From the NCBI RefSeq assembly GCF_013366925.1, contig NZ_JAALDK010000001.1, forward strand, positions 1,557,089 through 1,621,088: a DNA stretch of 64,000 nt. The letters run 5' to 3'. Below, piece by piece: positions 1 to 9,431 of this stretch. The notes under the pieces are model-generated. The model did no database searches. It was not told where the DNA came from and was given only the letters and a program-made list of their open reading frames with translations. Both the position numbers and the translations under genes were made by a program. Each line of letters opens with the position of its first letter. Within the stretch, counting starts at the first letter, position 1. The DNA is from Paraburkholderia youngii. GTDB lineage: Bacteria > Pseudomonadota > Gammaproteobacteria > Burkholderiales > Burkholderiaceae.

Positions 1-288
1 GTCAGGGCGATGCCGGACTATTTCACCGCTCTCGCACAGTTATCTGCCGAGCCCTGGACGAACGGTTCACTAACGGACAAAGAACGTGAACTTGTCTGCA
101 TCGGCATCGACTGCACGGTGACTCACATGTACGAACCGGGGCTGGTCATTCACATCCGAGGAGCCCTGAAGCAGGGAGCAACCCGGGCCGAGATTCTCGA
201 GGTTTTCCATCTCGCTGCGATGACCGGCCTGTCTGGATACATCCTTGGCGCCGAGGCGCTTTACGGTCACGACAACCCTCGACAGTAA
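1..288 (+). CDS. Carboxymuconolactone decarboxylase-family protein, 5' partial
   Basis: The last 95 codons are visible; the frame is open to the window edge, so the true start may lie outside, although an ATG exists at position 10. The segment ELVCIGIDCTVTHMYEPGL followed by HIRGALKQGAT and a Glu-Val-Phe-His helix matches the AhpD/CMD fold. No CxxC redox pair is visible, so a decarboxylase-like or orphan member is more likely than a peroxidase. A second CMD-family gene lies at 6580, suggesting both belong to one aromatic or hydroxy-acid catabolic locus. The substrate cannot be told. Confidence 0.75.
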   Translation, partial: VRAMPDYFTALAQLSAEPWTNGSLTDKERELVCIGIDCTVTHMYEPGLVIHIRGALKQGATRAEILEVFHLAAMTGLSGYILGAEALYGHDNPRQ

Positions 289-1033
289 CTCGGAGCCCGT
301 TCGAAATCGGCTTAAAGACGCCATTTTGTTTTCCGTATAGCGGCGCCGGCGGACTTTCGGCGCAGGCAGCAAAGACGCCTTTCAAGCAAAGGAGCGGCAG
401 CTTCTCGGCGCTCCGACGCCGGCCGTGCGCCGAGCAGTGATGCCGTTTCAACCGGCTTGACAGCCTGTCTTGTACCGGGAGACGCGGCTGTGCTCAGTTC
501 CGTCAAGCGCGCCCGGAAATCGATAGGATTGATATTAGGATAGCCTTGGTGATGCGCATCGCGTCCGCCCCCGGGGGAGATCAGGTCGGGCGAAGGCATT
601 CGCTCGGCCTGATTCACCCGACAATTTCTCCGCCTTCCAGGAATTGAGCCCCGAGCCGTTTGGATGATATTGGGCACCTTTAGATCGTTTGACAGTGGCC
701 GACAGGTATTAGCCACGCAAGGAGCCTTTCTCACTTTTGCGTCCGGGGCAACGTTCCTTACCGTGCGGCCGCCTGTTATCCGCCGCCGCCCGGTCCTAGA
801 ATGAATTCAGGACAGAACACTGCTCGCAAGACCAGGACCGGCACTTCAACTTCGGCTTATCGGACCTGGTGTCGGAAGTCGCAAATACATCGGGCGTTCG
901 TTTCCAGCCAATGAGCCTTCACGCAGCTTATGCACTTGATATGGGCTCAAGAAAGTACCCGCCACTCATTTAGTGCGCGGCATGCTTCAGACATCCCCGG
1001 CCGCGTCTGGATGCCAATTCAAAACGGGCGTCA
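289..1033. other. Intergenic, no supported gene
   Basis: Open frames here are short and in shadow positions. No RNA gene, terminator or repeat was recognised. It contains the upstream region of the MFS gene at 1034. Confidence 0.5.
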
Positions 1034-2419
1034 ATGAAAAACGCCGCAAAACAGGATCAAACAGGAGACATCCTAGTGAAATTCAGTGAAGCTGTGCGCA
1101 AAATTGGCGCCATTTCCATTGGGAATCTTGGTGAGATCTACGATTTCACTGTATTTGGACTGTCGGTCCCATTCCTGGCGAAACACTTTTTTCCAGTGGG
1201 GCAGCCCCTAGCGGCAATCCTGAGTACATTCGCTGTATATCCAGTCGCCTTCGGCGCGCGGCCATTCGGCGGCGTCCTGTTTGGCTATTTGATGGACCGG
1301 GTCGGACGGGTCCGAGTGCTCGTGATCACAATATGGTTGATGGCTGCTGGTACGGCATCTATCGGGTTGCTCCCAACATACGACACGATCGGAATTGCAG
1401 CGCCGATTTTGCTCGTAGCTGCGAGGTTCGCGCAAGGGCTGGCGATGGGCGGTGAATTTACCGGAAGCATGATTTACATCGTGGAATCGGCGCCTCAAGG
1501 GCGTAGAGGCCAATGGGTGGGCATTGCGTTCACCTTCGCGACGCTCCCCTTGGCCATTGCGACAGCGATCCTTCTCGGATTTCAAAGCTTGATCGGCAAA
1601 GCGGACTATCTCGAGTGGGGTTGGAGAATCCCGTTCCTCTTCGGCGGGCTGATCGGTATATTCGGATTTGTGATGCGTAAAGGTTTGGACGATCCTGCTG
1701 AATACGAGTTGGCGCGCAAGAGTGCAGTGTTTGAAGACAAGTATCGAGGCTTGACGCGGTCAGCAAGAAAGTCGATGCTTTATGTTGCGATGCTCATGCC
1801 TATCCAGGCTGTGGCTGCGTACCTTCTCCTCGGCTTCATGTACACCTTCCTCATGAGGCAGGTTGGACTAGACTCAAAAACTGCGCTACTTGCAAATGGC
1901 GCCGGCATATTGACGTACTCCTTGCTTGGCGCTGCTGCGGGAACACTTAGCGATCGTTTCGGACGTAAAAGGTTGCTGACAGCTGGCGCTCTGTGGATAG
2001 CATTGGTCGCTTACCCGTCCGTCTGGTTGGCCGCCAATGGTTCTCTACCTTGGGTGGTGCTCGGCCAGATCGCAATTGGAATCGGTATCGGTCTGTATGG
2101 AGCCACGTGCACCGTCACAAGTACAGAGTTGTTCCCGACGCAGTCTCGCGCGACAGCGCACGCGCTTGCATACCAGATTACGGTTGCGATCCTTGGCGGC
2201 ACCACTCCGCTAATGTGTGCCTGGCTGATTAGCGCGTTAAATACACCGCTCGCGCCAGGATGGTACGTCACTGGATTTGCGGTAGTAAATCTGTTGCTGA
2301 TTCAGTTCCTGCCCGAGACAAAGGACGTCTTGCTTAGCCGATCGGTCTGCGACGATGGGCACGAGTCAGGGTTGCACGGCATTCCGGAACGACGCACCCC
2401 CGGCACTCTTCGAACCTAA
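1034..2419 (+). CDS. MFS transporter, metabolite:H+ symporter (MHS) type
   Basis: 461 residues with about twelve hydrophobic segments, the usual size for an MHS-family inner-membrane symporter. The MFS signature between TM2 and TM3 is visible as GYLMDRVGRVRVL and its C-half counterpart as LSDRFGRKRLL. The N-terminal GNLGEIYDFTVFGLSVPFLA resembles the MHS opening (GN.~E~YDF). Such carriers import carboxylates or osmolytes by proton symport. It neighbours CMD, cupin and GMC genes or remnants, so uptake of a small aromatic or carboxylic substrate is inferred. The hydrophilic tail after about residue 430 is poorly conserved-looking. Confidence 0.85.
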   Translation: MKNAAKQDQTGDILVKFSEAVRKIGAISIGNLGEIYDFTVFGLSVPFLAKHFFPVGQPLAAILSTFAVYPVAFGARPFGGVLFGYLMDRVGRVRVLVITIWLMAAGTASIGLLPTYDTIGIAAPILLVAARFAQGLAMGGEFTGSMIYIVESAPQGRRGQWVGIAFTFATLPLAIATAILLGFQSLIGKADYLEWGWRIPFLFGGLIGIFGFVMRKGLDDPAEYELARKSAVFEDKYRGLTRSARKSMLYVAMLMPIQAVAAYLLLGFMYTFLMRQVGLDSKTALLANGAGILTYSLLGAAAGTLSDRFGRKRLLTAGALWIALVAYPSVWLAANGSLPWVVLGQIAIGIGIGLYGATCTVTSTELFPTQSRATAHALAYQITVAILGGTTPLMCAWLISALNTPLAPGWYVTGFAVVNLLLIQFLPETKDVLLSRSVCDDGHESGLHGIPERRTPGTLRT

Positions 2420-2600
2420 TGTCCTGTAATAAGAAAACTGGTCGACGCGTACAGCCGGCTGCTCGCGGTGACAGTGATTGGGTCTTCATCCGACCGTGTC
2501 CAATCAATGCCCTGTCTGATATGAAGTGAGCAACATCCCCACTACTCATTTTGAAACCGCTTCTAGAAGAATGATGAAGTCGAAACAAATGGAGAAGGGA

Positions 2601-2841
2601 ATGGGAAATAGCAGGACGATCACTGAGGACAATGATCCAAGATTGCTTATCGCCAGACCCTGAGCGAGGCTTCAGAGTCAGCCACTATTGGCGATCGAGG
2701 ATTGGGCATTACGTTTGCGTTGTCGCAGACAATGGAACAGGCTCGAAGGCGATGTTCCTTTATCGTCACCGAGATGGAGTCTGGTGCATCTTTCCACCAG
2801 AACCAAAAAGACCTGTTATGCGGATTCCGGAACATTGTTAA
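2601..2841 (+). pseudogene. Small hypothetical protein, frameshifted
   Basis: An ATG at 2601 sits just after a strong GGAGAAGGG ribosome site and opens MGNSRTITEDNDPRLLIARP, which stops after 20 codons. A second frame (from 2632) continues with RGFRVSHYWRSRIGHYVCV and FLYRHRDGVWCIFPPEPKRP to a stop at 2841. The two pieces read as one small acidic/aromatic protein of roughly 75 residues broken by an indel near 2660. Function unknown. Confidence 0.45.
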
Positions 2842-2939
2842 TTAAGAATGCGGAAGTCGATGAACCATCAACACATCTAACCGATGCTAAATTGCGACGA
2901 TGCCGTCTGGTCGGATGGAATCGTGCACTGCTATTGAAC

Positions 2940-3583
2940 AGGCCACCGGAGTTTGTCGGTGTACGCGCGTTCAGGTAGCCGACGCCGAGGACGAGAGGAC
3001 GGTTGCTGTATCCGGCCCCCAGCGACCGGATCTGGTTTTCCGACATGTTGCCGGCGATGCCGTCGAAGCTGTACGTGCCACCGAGCGTTAGACCGTTGTA
3101 GTTCGCGCTTATGTACTTGACCGTGTTGTTGGTGCGGCATGTGTTGTTGAAGTTGTCCACGTCTTCCGGGTGAGCCGCGATGGCGCCACCCGCCTGGTCG
3201 CCTACTTCCAGCGGACCGACGTAGTCGACGACGGAGTCGTACTGGCTACCCAGCGTGACCATATCAAACTGGCTCGACATGCCGACGTAAGCCTGACGGC
3301 TGAACATGAGGTCGCCTTGAGCCAGCTTGCCGGCGTTCACGTCAAAACCGTTCTCGATCACGAAGATAGCTTTCACGCCACCGCTGAGGTCTTCCGTGCC
3401 GCGCAGAAGGAAACGGCTGCACTACAGCACGCCGCTCGACACGTTATACAAGTGGTGGCCATCTGCATTCGCATTGATGTTGAAACCTTCATCAATGAAG
3501 CCGTAAAGGGTCACTCTGCTCTGCGGGTGAGCCACGCCTGAAGATGTGCCCAATGCTGTCAGAGCGAGAAGCGACTTTTGCAT
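2940..3583 (-). pseudogene. Gram-negative porin pseudogene (paralogue of porin at 10856)
   Basis: From an ATG at 3583 the frame gives MQKSLLALTALGTSSGVA and VTLYGFIDEGFNINANADGHH, closely matching the intact porin at 10856 (VTLYGIVDEGLNINTNSDGHR). A TAG at 3424-3422 replaces the Gln codon of the paralogue's GVIQGSRFG. The frame then continues with ENGFDVNAGKLAQGDLMF, QYDSVVDYVGPL and SLGAGYSN. Homology ends around 2945, about half-way through the barrel, so the 3' half is gone. Nonfunctional as a trimeric outer-membrane porin. Confidence 0.9.
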
Positions 3584-3721
3584 CGAATGATCTCCGTAGG
3601 ATTGTTTCTAGGTTCACTGTTTTGGTGCAACTCTAACCGCGGATATCCGCTACGAGTGCGGCATATCCGTTACCAGTGCCTTCTCCTTGCGCTGCAACTC
3701 CTCCTCGAGTTGCTTGATGTG

Positions 3722-4237
3722 CGCTGGATGTGTTCAGCCGCGAGATTGTGGGCCCCGGAGTGCAGGAAGCGGAATCTGCAGAACTTGCCGCGTTGCTTAT
3801 GCGGCGCACGCGTCCGGCAAAGGGGCTGGCGGGACGTCCTCTGGTGCTGCACTCGGACAACAGTAGCGCGATGAAGGGTGCGACGATGCTCGCCACGCTC
3901 CAGAACCTGGGCGTGATGGCTTCGTTCAACCGACCACGCGTGAGTAACGACAACCCGTACGCCGAGAGCGCTGGTCCGCACGTGCACGTACCGGCCCGAC
4001 TACCCGCGCAAGGCGTTCGCGAGTCTCGACGAGGCTCGTGCCTGGACGCAGCAGTTCGTTCGTTGGTACAACCACGAGTACAAACACAATGGCTTGAAAT
4101 TCGTCACGCCGGCGCAGCGTCAAAGCGGCGTCGCTACCGAAGTGTTGACGCAGCGGGAAGTCGTCTATGCGCAGGCCATGGCACCATGGCGCACAACCAT
4201 CAACGGTGGTTTCGCTCGATCCGTAATTGGGAATTGA
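3722..4237 (+). pseudogene. IS3-family transposase (OrfB) remnant
   Basis: The start is lost; translation begins inside the integrase core at LDVFSREIVG, followed by VLHSDNSSAMKGATM and FNRPRVSNDNPYAES, which carry the second Asp region of the DDE core. After NPYAES the frame shifts, and another frame continues TYRPDYPRKAFASLDEARA, WYNHEYKHNGLKFVTPAQR and a tail ending SVIGN before a stop at 4237. It lies directly upstream of the porin pseudogene start. No inverted repeats were recognised. Confidence 0.85.
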
Positions 4238-4385
4238 AGGACGAAGTCTGGCTCAATCCGGAGCGAATGCCTCGGACCGAATTAAAGCAGTGTGCGTGAA
4301 GTGACGCGGCAACTACGTTGACAAAGACCGCTATAAATTTTCGAAAGTATCAATTGTTAGCGGCGCTAGCGCGCCGCCCACTCTA

Positions 4386-5738
4386 CTACCCTCTCTTCGC
4401 GTCATACTCTTTCAAGCTCGACAAGGATAAGATAATAACGGCTGCGATGACATTCATCGTTGCAAGAAAGTACAGCCCTCCGGAGAAACTACCGGTTGCG
4501 TCTTTTACGAGACCCATCACCCAAGGTCCCGCGAAACCACCCAAAGCTCCAACACAACTGATAATGGCTATCGCTCCAGCGATCGCAGTACCGCTCAGAA
4601 ACGTCGATGGAAGTGTCCAGAATGCCGAAACACAGCCATACGCGCCGAATGCCACAAAGCTGAAGGCTACCATTTTCACTTCGAGCGTCTGCGTGGTCGC
4701 AGCCGCGATCAGAGCGACAGCCGCCACGAACAGCGGAACGGCGGTATGCAACCGACGTTCTTTCTTGGCATCAGACCGACGGCCGAGCCAGACAATGCCA
4801 GCGCATCCAGCGATGTACGGGATGGTGGACACCAGCCCCGTGCGGAAGTTGTTCAAGCCGAAGTGCTTCACAATCTGTGGAAGGAAGAAGCCAACGCCGA
4901 ACACGGTCAAAACAATGCTGAAATGGACAAGGGCCAGAAGGAGGATCCGCGGTTCCAGCATCGCCTGCAGTACAGAGTACTGGCGGACATCCATGCGTCG
5001 CTTTTCTTCCGCGGCCAGCGTGAAGGTAAGCCAGTCCTTTTCGTCCGAGGGCAGCCATTTCGCACTTTTCGGGTTGTCTGGCAGCCTGGAAAGAACGAGC
5101 CCCGCGAGGAGTATTGCGGGCACCGCTTCGAGAATGAACATCCACTGCCAGCCACGTAATCCGAGAAACCCATCGAGACCGAGAAGAGCACTTGAGATTG
5201 GACCGCCAATGAGGAACGCCATAGGGCCAGCGACTTGCAGGTAACTAATCACACGGCCGCGATACGCGGCAGGAAACCATGTGGTCAAGTAGTAAAGCAT
5301 TGCGGGGAAAAAACCGGCCTCCGCCGCCCCGAGTAGCGCCCGCATGGCGTAAAAACTATTCGCTCCCTTGACGAAAGCCATTCCCGCCGCGACGACGCCC
5401 CACGTGAACATGATACGCGCGACCCACCGACGAACTCCGAAACGGGTCATCAAAATATTTGAGGGAACTTCCATGGAAAAATACATCAGGAAGAACAGCC
5501 CCGCTCCGAATCCAAATTGAGACGCGGTGATCCCGATGTCTTTGTTCATCTGGAGCGCAGCAATGCCGATGTTGGTTCTGTCCAGGTATGCAATGAAATA
5601 GCAGAGGAGGATGAATGGAACGAGCCTTTTTGTTGCCCTCCCAATCGTTCGCCGTTCGAGAGATTCATCGGAACGTCCAATTGCATTGACGCTGCTTTCA
5701 TCTTCATCACTCGTCTTGCTTTGTTCGAGCGTCTGCAT
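4386..5738 (-). CDS. MFS transporter, anion:cation symporter (ACS) type
   Basis: 450 residues with twelve predicted membrane segments, beginning with a hydrophilic leader. The ACS-type first-helix signature YLDRTNIGIAALQMNKDIGI and the loop GVRRWVARIMFTWGVVAAG are visible. ACS carriers import organic acids (phthalate, tartrate, glucarate) by proton symport. It is transcribed towards the IS3 remnant and stands upstream of the minus-strand cupin and CMD genes, so uptake of the substrate of this degraded catabolic cluster is inferred. The start at 5738 follows a GGAGACG ribosome site. Confidence 0.88.
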   Translation of the reverse strand: MQTLEQSKTSDEDESSVNAIGRSDESLERRTIGRATKRLVPFILLCYFIAYLDRTNIGIAALQMNKDIGITASQFGFGAGLFFLMYFSMEVPSNILMTRFGVRRWVARIMFTWGVVAAGMAFVKGANSFYAMRALLGAAEAGFFPAMLYYLTTWFPAAYRGRVISYLQVAGPMAFLIGGPISSALLGLDGFLGLRGWQWMFILEAVPAILLAGLVLSRLPDNPKSAKWLPSDEKDWLTFTLAAEEKRRMDVRQYSVLQAMLEPRILLLALVHFSIVLTVFGVGFFLPQIVKHFGLNNFRTGLVSTIPYIAGCAGIVWLGRRSDAKKERRLHTAVPLFVAAVALIAAATTQTLEVKMVAFSFVAFGAYGCVSAFWTLPSTFLSGTAIAGAIAIISCVGALGGFAGPWVMGLVKDATGSFSGGLYFLATMNVIAAVIILSLSSLKEYDAKRG

Positions 5739-6064
5739 ATTTTCGTCTCCTTACTATAGTTGAGCGGCTTTGTCCGCGCCTACTGCCGGCGAAGTGGAAT
5801 TTTCTAAGCATCTCCCTGCCTTTGTCATGAGCCTCAATTGCAAGGCGAGGTAAACTTGACTGAGAACACCGCGATAGTCTCTACCTTGATGTTCAAACAT
5901 CGACTCGGCGCTCAGAATGTAATCCTCCATACGGGGAAGCGTGGGCCGGCGACGGAGCGCAAACGAGCATTGCGCTCAATGGGAAGCACGTTGGCACAGT
6001 GAAGACAGGAAACACTGATCCACACTTTCGGAATGGCACCAACAAGAGACCTCACCCGAAACTC
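5739..6064. other. Intergenic region upstream of ACS transporter
   Basis: No gene is supported. It presumably holds the promoter of the minus-strand transporter, but no confident -35/-10 pair or operator was picked out. Confidence 0.4.
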
Positions 6065-6487
6065 TCAGTCCGTACTCCACCCGCTCGGCGCCGGCACTGA
6101 ACACGGTCCTTCCACGCCGACGCTGGAGAAGTCGGCTGGGCCAACTACCTCGAGATATTCCATGTCCGGCGAATAGTCGAATAGAAAGTGTCGGATTCCC
6201 GGACGTTGATGTACGCAATCACCCGCGGACACTAAAGTCTCTTGCCCCTCGTACATGAATTTCGCCCAGCCCTTGAGCATGTACACGATGTGAAACTCGG
6301 CATTGTGAACGTGCCATCCGGTTCCCGCTTCGGGTTCGGCGTTCGCGCGGACGAGATGTGCTACAACTTTTCCTTCCGTAGCCGTGGCGATTCCAAGGTC
6401 ACGATAAACGAAAAAGTCCCGCAGGCCGCCGCTTTTGAACGCCGTGTCGCCGGGGTGCACGTGAGAGAAGTGAGTTGTCGCAGTCAT
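6065..6487 (-). CDS. Cupin-domain protein
   Basis: 140 residues forming one small beta-barrel cupin. The first cupin motif is visible as GTGWHVHNAEFHIVYMLKG (His-X-His, then Glu-X-X-X-X-Leu-X-Gly) and the second as AGDCVHQRPGIRHFLFDY. Two His, a Glu and a distal His suggest a metal site. Such single-domain cupins act as dioxygenases, isomerases or ligand sensors in hydroxy-acid and aromatic pathways. It is followed by a CMD gene on the same strand (92 bp gap), consistent with one operon. The precise reaction cannot be assigned. Confidence 0.8.
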   Translation of the reverse strand: MTATTHFSHVHPGDTAFKSGGLRDFFVYRDLGIATATEGKVVAHLVRANAEPEAGTGWHVHNAEFHIVYMLKGWAKFMYEGQETLVSAGDCVHQRPGIRHFLFDYSPDMEYLEVVGPADFSSVGVEGPCSVPAPSGWSTD

Positions 6488-6579
6488 GTTTTTGCACCAT
6501 CAGAGTCTATAAACTTCGCGTGGTCAACGCAAGCTGCAGCCGACCAGGAGGGTCAAGAGCTGGCGATTCGGTAAATTCG

Positions 6580-7128
6580 TTACCTGATCTCTTCTTCTGG
6601 CGTTATACCGAGTGCTACGAGAAAGCGCGCGACCATGTTGTAGGTCGAAATTGACGCTGGAATTTCCACGAGGTCTTGCGTGTTGAAACGTTGTCGCAGA
6701 GTCTCGAAAAAAGCATCATCGACTTGTACATTGCGCGTCATCTGTTCCGCATAGCGAACAACCAGCGCTTCGTCCTCGTCCATTCCCTGAAGCGCATCAA
6801 TGTTGTTCCGTTCAAGATATGCCTTCAATGATTCGAGTTCTTCCTGCGCTCCACCGGCAGCCAGGAAGTCTGGTGCATGGTGATGATATTCGTAGCGGGC
6901 ACCGGTAATTAGCGCGACGGTGCAAATGCCCAGCTCCCGGAGCTTCCGGCTGACCCCAAGCTCAGTGCGCACCCCCTTCAGATACACGTTCCAGGCGCGG
7001 GCCAGCGGTTCACTCCAAAGCAGAGCGCGATCAAGGTCTATCAGCTTGCCACCACGGCGCTCAACGATCGCCTCGACGAGTTCAGCTGGTTGTGCCTGTT
7101 GTTCTATGGTCCACTTTGAGATACGCAT
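6580..7128 (-). CDS. Carboxymuconolactone decarboxylase-family protein
   Basis: About 182 residues from ATG 7128; an in-frame TTG at 7149 overlapping the preceding stop is an alternative. The family core is visible: LRELGICTVALITGARYEY then HHHAPDFLAAGG, with LRQRFNTQDLVEI and MVARFLVALGI further on. No CxxC is present, so AhpD-type peroxidase activity is unlikely. It probably acts downstream of the PEP-mutase-family gene remnant at 7146 and upstream of the cupin, in the same minus-strand transcription unit. Substrate unknown. Confidence 0.82.
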   Translation of the reverse strand: MRISKWTIEQQAQPAELVEAIVERRGGKLIDLDRALLWSEPLARAWNVYLKGVRTELGVSRKLRELGICTVALITGARYEYHHHAPDFLAAGGAQEELESLKAYLERNNIDALQGMDEDEALVVRYAEQMTRNVQVDDAFFETLRQRFNTQDLVEIPASISTYNMVARFLVALGITPEEEIR

Positions 7129-7145
7129 AAGGTCAATACTCAGTT

Positions 7146-7676
7146 TCAAAATGTTGTTGAGGGTGAAGGAACGCCATGTCGCTTTTCAATCTCTTGGAAT
7201 TGCCTGAGGCCGCCGAGGGCGGTGAACTCGTTGAAGCTCGCGCACCGATCTACTACTCCAGCGACTGCCCCAGTCGACTTCATCTCTGTCAGCACTTCTC
7301 TCATCGCATTAATCGCTGCGAGTGTGGCGAAGTTGGGAACCAACATGAGCCTGAAGCCCAACGCGCCACATCATCCACGAACAGGATCGGGGTCTTTTCG
7401 CTCGACGCCAGGTTGGACACACGCTTTCCAGGCAGACGTCTTCGGATCTCGGCAATCTCATCAATCGAGCGCGGCGACTCTACGAAGAGCGTGTCAGCGG
7501 CCGCCTGCACGCCGGCGCTTAAAAGGGCACCATCACGGGGCCAACAACTCGCGCAAGTTTTTGGCAGGTGGTCTGATTCGGCGGCTCACAAAAGACTCCA
7601 GCCACCGCGTCACGCTCTCCGCAGGCGTCAATGCTCGAGCCTCCCGCAGCTGCGTTTCCGTCGTCGCGTCGTACAT
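7146..7676 (-). pseudogene. Isocitrate lyase/PEP mutase-family enzyme, frameshifted and internally deleted
   Basis: Pieces of one gene lie in different frames. An opening from ATG 7676 contains KNLRELLAP and then stops. A segment AAADTLFVESPRSIDEIAEI with KTPILFVDDVAR follows. A C-terminal segment FRLMLVPNFATLAAINAMRE ends at 7146. These correspond to the start, the FVE.P strand and the last strands of the 2-methylisocitrate/oxaloacetate lyase-type barrel. The catalytic Cys loop region (KKCGH-like) is missing, so about half of the enzyme has been deleted. It ends at the possible TTG start of the CMD gene. Confidence 0.8.
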
Positions 7677-8062
7677 TTCCAATCGTCTCCAGTTCACTAA
7701 GGAAAGCTTCCGAGGCAGGGTTGCGTGAAGCGTTCTGACAGAAACAATTCTAGAAATCTGCCATCGATTAAACTAGACGCCCCAGCGCCAAGCATCATTG
7801 CCTTAAAAGCAAAGATTCGTGACCTCATTCCTAACCTGCAACGGACGACGGCCATACCGTTCTCGCGAAGGATTTGCGTTGCCGAAAACCGCAGATTTGG
7901 TGCTGACGCTCAACGTTGTGATGGGCAATCGACCCGGTTGGCAGGAACTCACGGAACGCTAAAACGACCGCAGGGAATGCTCGAGAGCATCAAGTGGAAA
8001 GCAGAGTAAAATCCACCTGATACACAACTCACTCAGCGGCTACGCGCCTGTGCGAGCCGACG
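7677..8062. other. Gene-poor stretch with an unrecognised plus-strand fragment
   Basis: One plus-strand frame near 7868-7962 reads LPKTADLVLTLNVVMGN followed by RPGWQELTER and a stop, which looks like the end of a decayed coding sequence, but the family is not recognised. Nothing else is supported. Confidence 0.3.
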
Positions 8063-8541
8063 TCATTCCATGCCTCTCGAAAGCTTCCGCGTTGCTGGCC
8101 TCCAGTGTGGCGCGCCTGTCAACACGCGCAACGAGTTGTCATCGACGACTGCTCCAAAAGACGCGGGTGCATGTCGAAGCAAACTTATACCTAACTGACG
8201 CGCCCTGGACACCGCATCTACGATGATTATCGCTGCGCCCTTCGCCCCGATCATCAGAGACGGTGCGTTCGTGTGGCCAGAGGTGACGTGCGGCATGATC
8301 GACGCATCCACTACCTTCAATCCATCCACCACCCTCACGCGAAGCCTTTCATCCACGACTGACATTGCATCATTGCCCATTCTGCACGTGCTCGTCTGGT
8401 GCGACGCAGTGTTGCATGTCTTCCGCATGAATTCGAGCCAGTGATCGTCGGTCCGAATCGCCTTGCCGGGAAGTCGCTCGTCTATGACGCGGGAGGCCAT
8501 CGGTTTCATGGCCATGATCATCCGAATCTGCCTTAGAAACC

Positions 8542-9431
8542 TTAACAAAATGAACAAAGGGGCTGTTTACTCTCGATGAATCCTGTTAACCTTTTCATTG
8601 TTTCGACGACGAAAAGGACATGGCTAAACCCATACTCGACGACGAACTTTGGGCACTCATTGAACCGTTACTGCCCCCTCCCAAACCAAGGCGAAGCCGT
8701 TATCCTGGGCGCAGGCCGCTCGATGATCGTGCGCTGCTCACTGGCATCCTATTCATCCTTCAGACAGGCCTGCGCTGGGACCTGCTGCCACGCGAGATGG
8801 GCTGCGGCAGCGGCATGAGTTGCTGGCGCCGTCTGCGGGACTGGCAGGCTGCTGGCGTCTGGGACCGACTGCATGAAGTCCTGCTCGCCAGGCTGCGCGC
8901 GGCTGACCAGATTGACTGGTCGCGTGTCGTCGTCGATTCCTCCTCGATCCGCGCCGTGGGCGCAGGTCAAAAACGGGACCGAATCCCACGGACCGCGCGC
9001 GACCCGGTTCAAAGCACCACCTCATCACCGAAGCGCAGGGCATCCCGCTCGCGGTAATTCTCACGGGCGCCAACCGTAACGATGTTACCCAGCTTCACCC
9101 ACTGGTTGACGCCATCCCACCCATTGCTGGCAAGCGTGGCCGGCCGCTTTCGAAGCCCCGCATTGTTCAAGGCGATCGGGGCTACGATCACGACAAATAC
9201 CGCCGTCCGCTACACGCAGCCGGCATCGCGACTGAAATCGCCCGACGCGGCGAGCCCCACGGCAGCGGACTGGGCAAAACACGCTGGGTGGTCGAGCGCA
9301 CCATTTCGTGGCTTCATAACTTTCGACGACTGCGCATCCGCTTCGAACGTCTTGCATTCATCCATGAAGCCTTCATGAAAATTGCCTGCTGCATCATCTG
9401 CTGGCGAAAGCTGAAGAACTCATTTTGTTAA
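8542..9431 (+). mobile_element. IS5-family (IS427-like) insertion sequence
   Basis: The element is bounded by a perfect 12 bp inverted repeat, TTAACAAAATGA at 8542-8553 and its complement at 9420-9431. It contains one transposase read in two frames. The GMC gene reads up to both edges (GLRG on the right, FLRQIR on the left), which fixes the insertion to about these limits. A short TNA-type target duplication is expected for this group but cannot be separated from the repeat end by eye. Confidence 0.85.
8620..9431 (+). CDS. IS5-family transposase, two frames joined by -1 shift
   Basis: The first frame encodes the DUF4096-type N-terminal domain (ILDDELWALIEPLLPPP, then LQTGLRWDLLPREMG) and the first catalytic Asp at VVVDSSSIRAVGAG. 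At CAA-AAA-CGG (about 8968) the homologous product continues only in the -1 frame: TGPNPTDRARPGSKHHLI, VQGDRGYDHDKYRR (second Asp), WVVERTISWLHNFRRL (Glu), stopping at 9431 inside the right inverted repeat. Many IS427-group elements express their transposase by frameshifting, so this may be functional. A simple indel is the alternative. Confidence 0.85.

Noticed and set aside
4318..5244. 308-codon plus-strand frame
   Set aside because: Antisense to the ACS-type MFS transporter with clear membrane segments on the minus strand.
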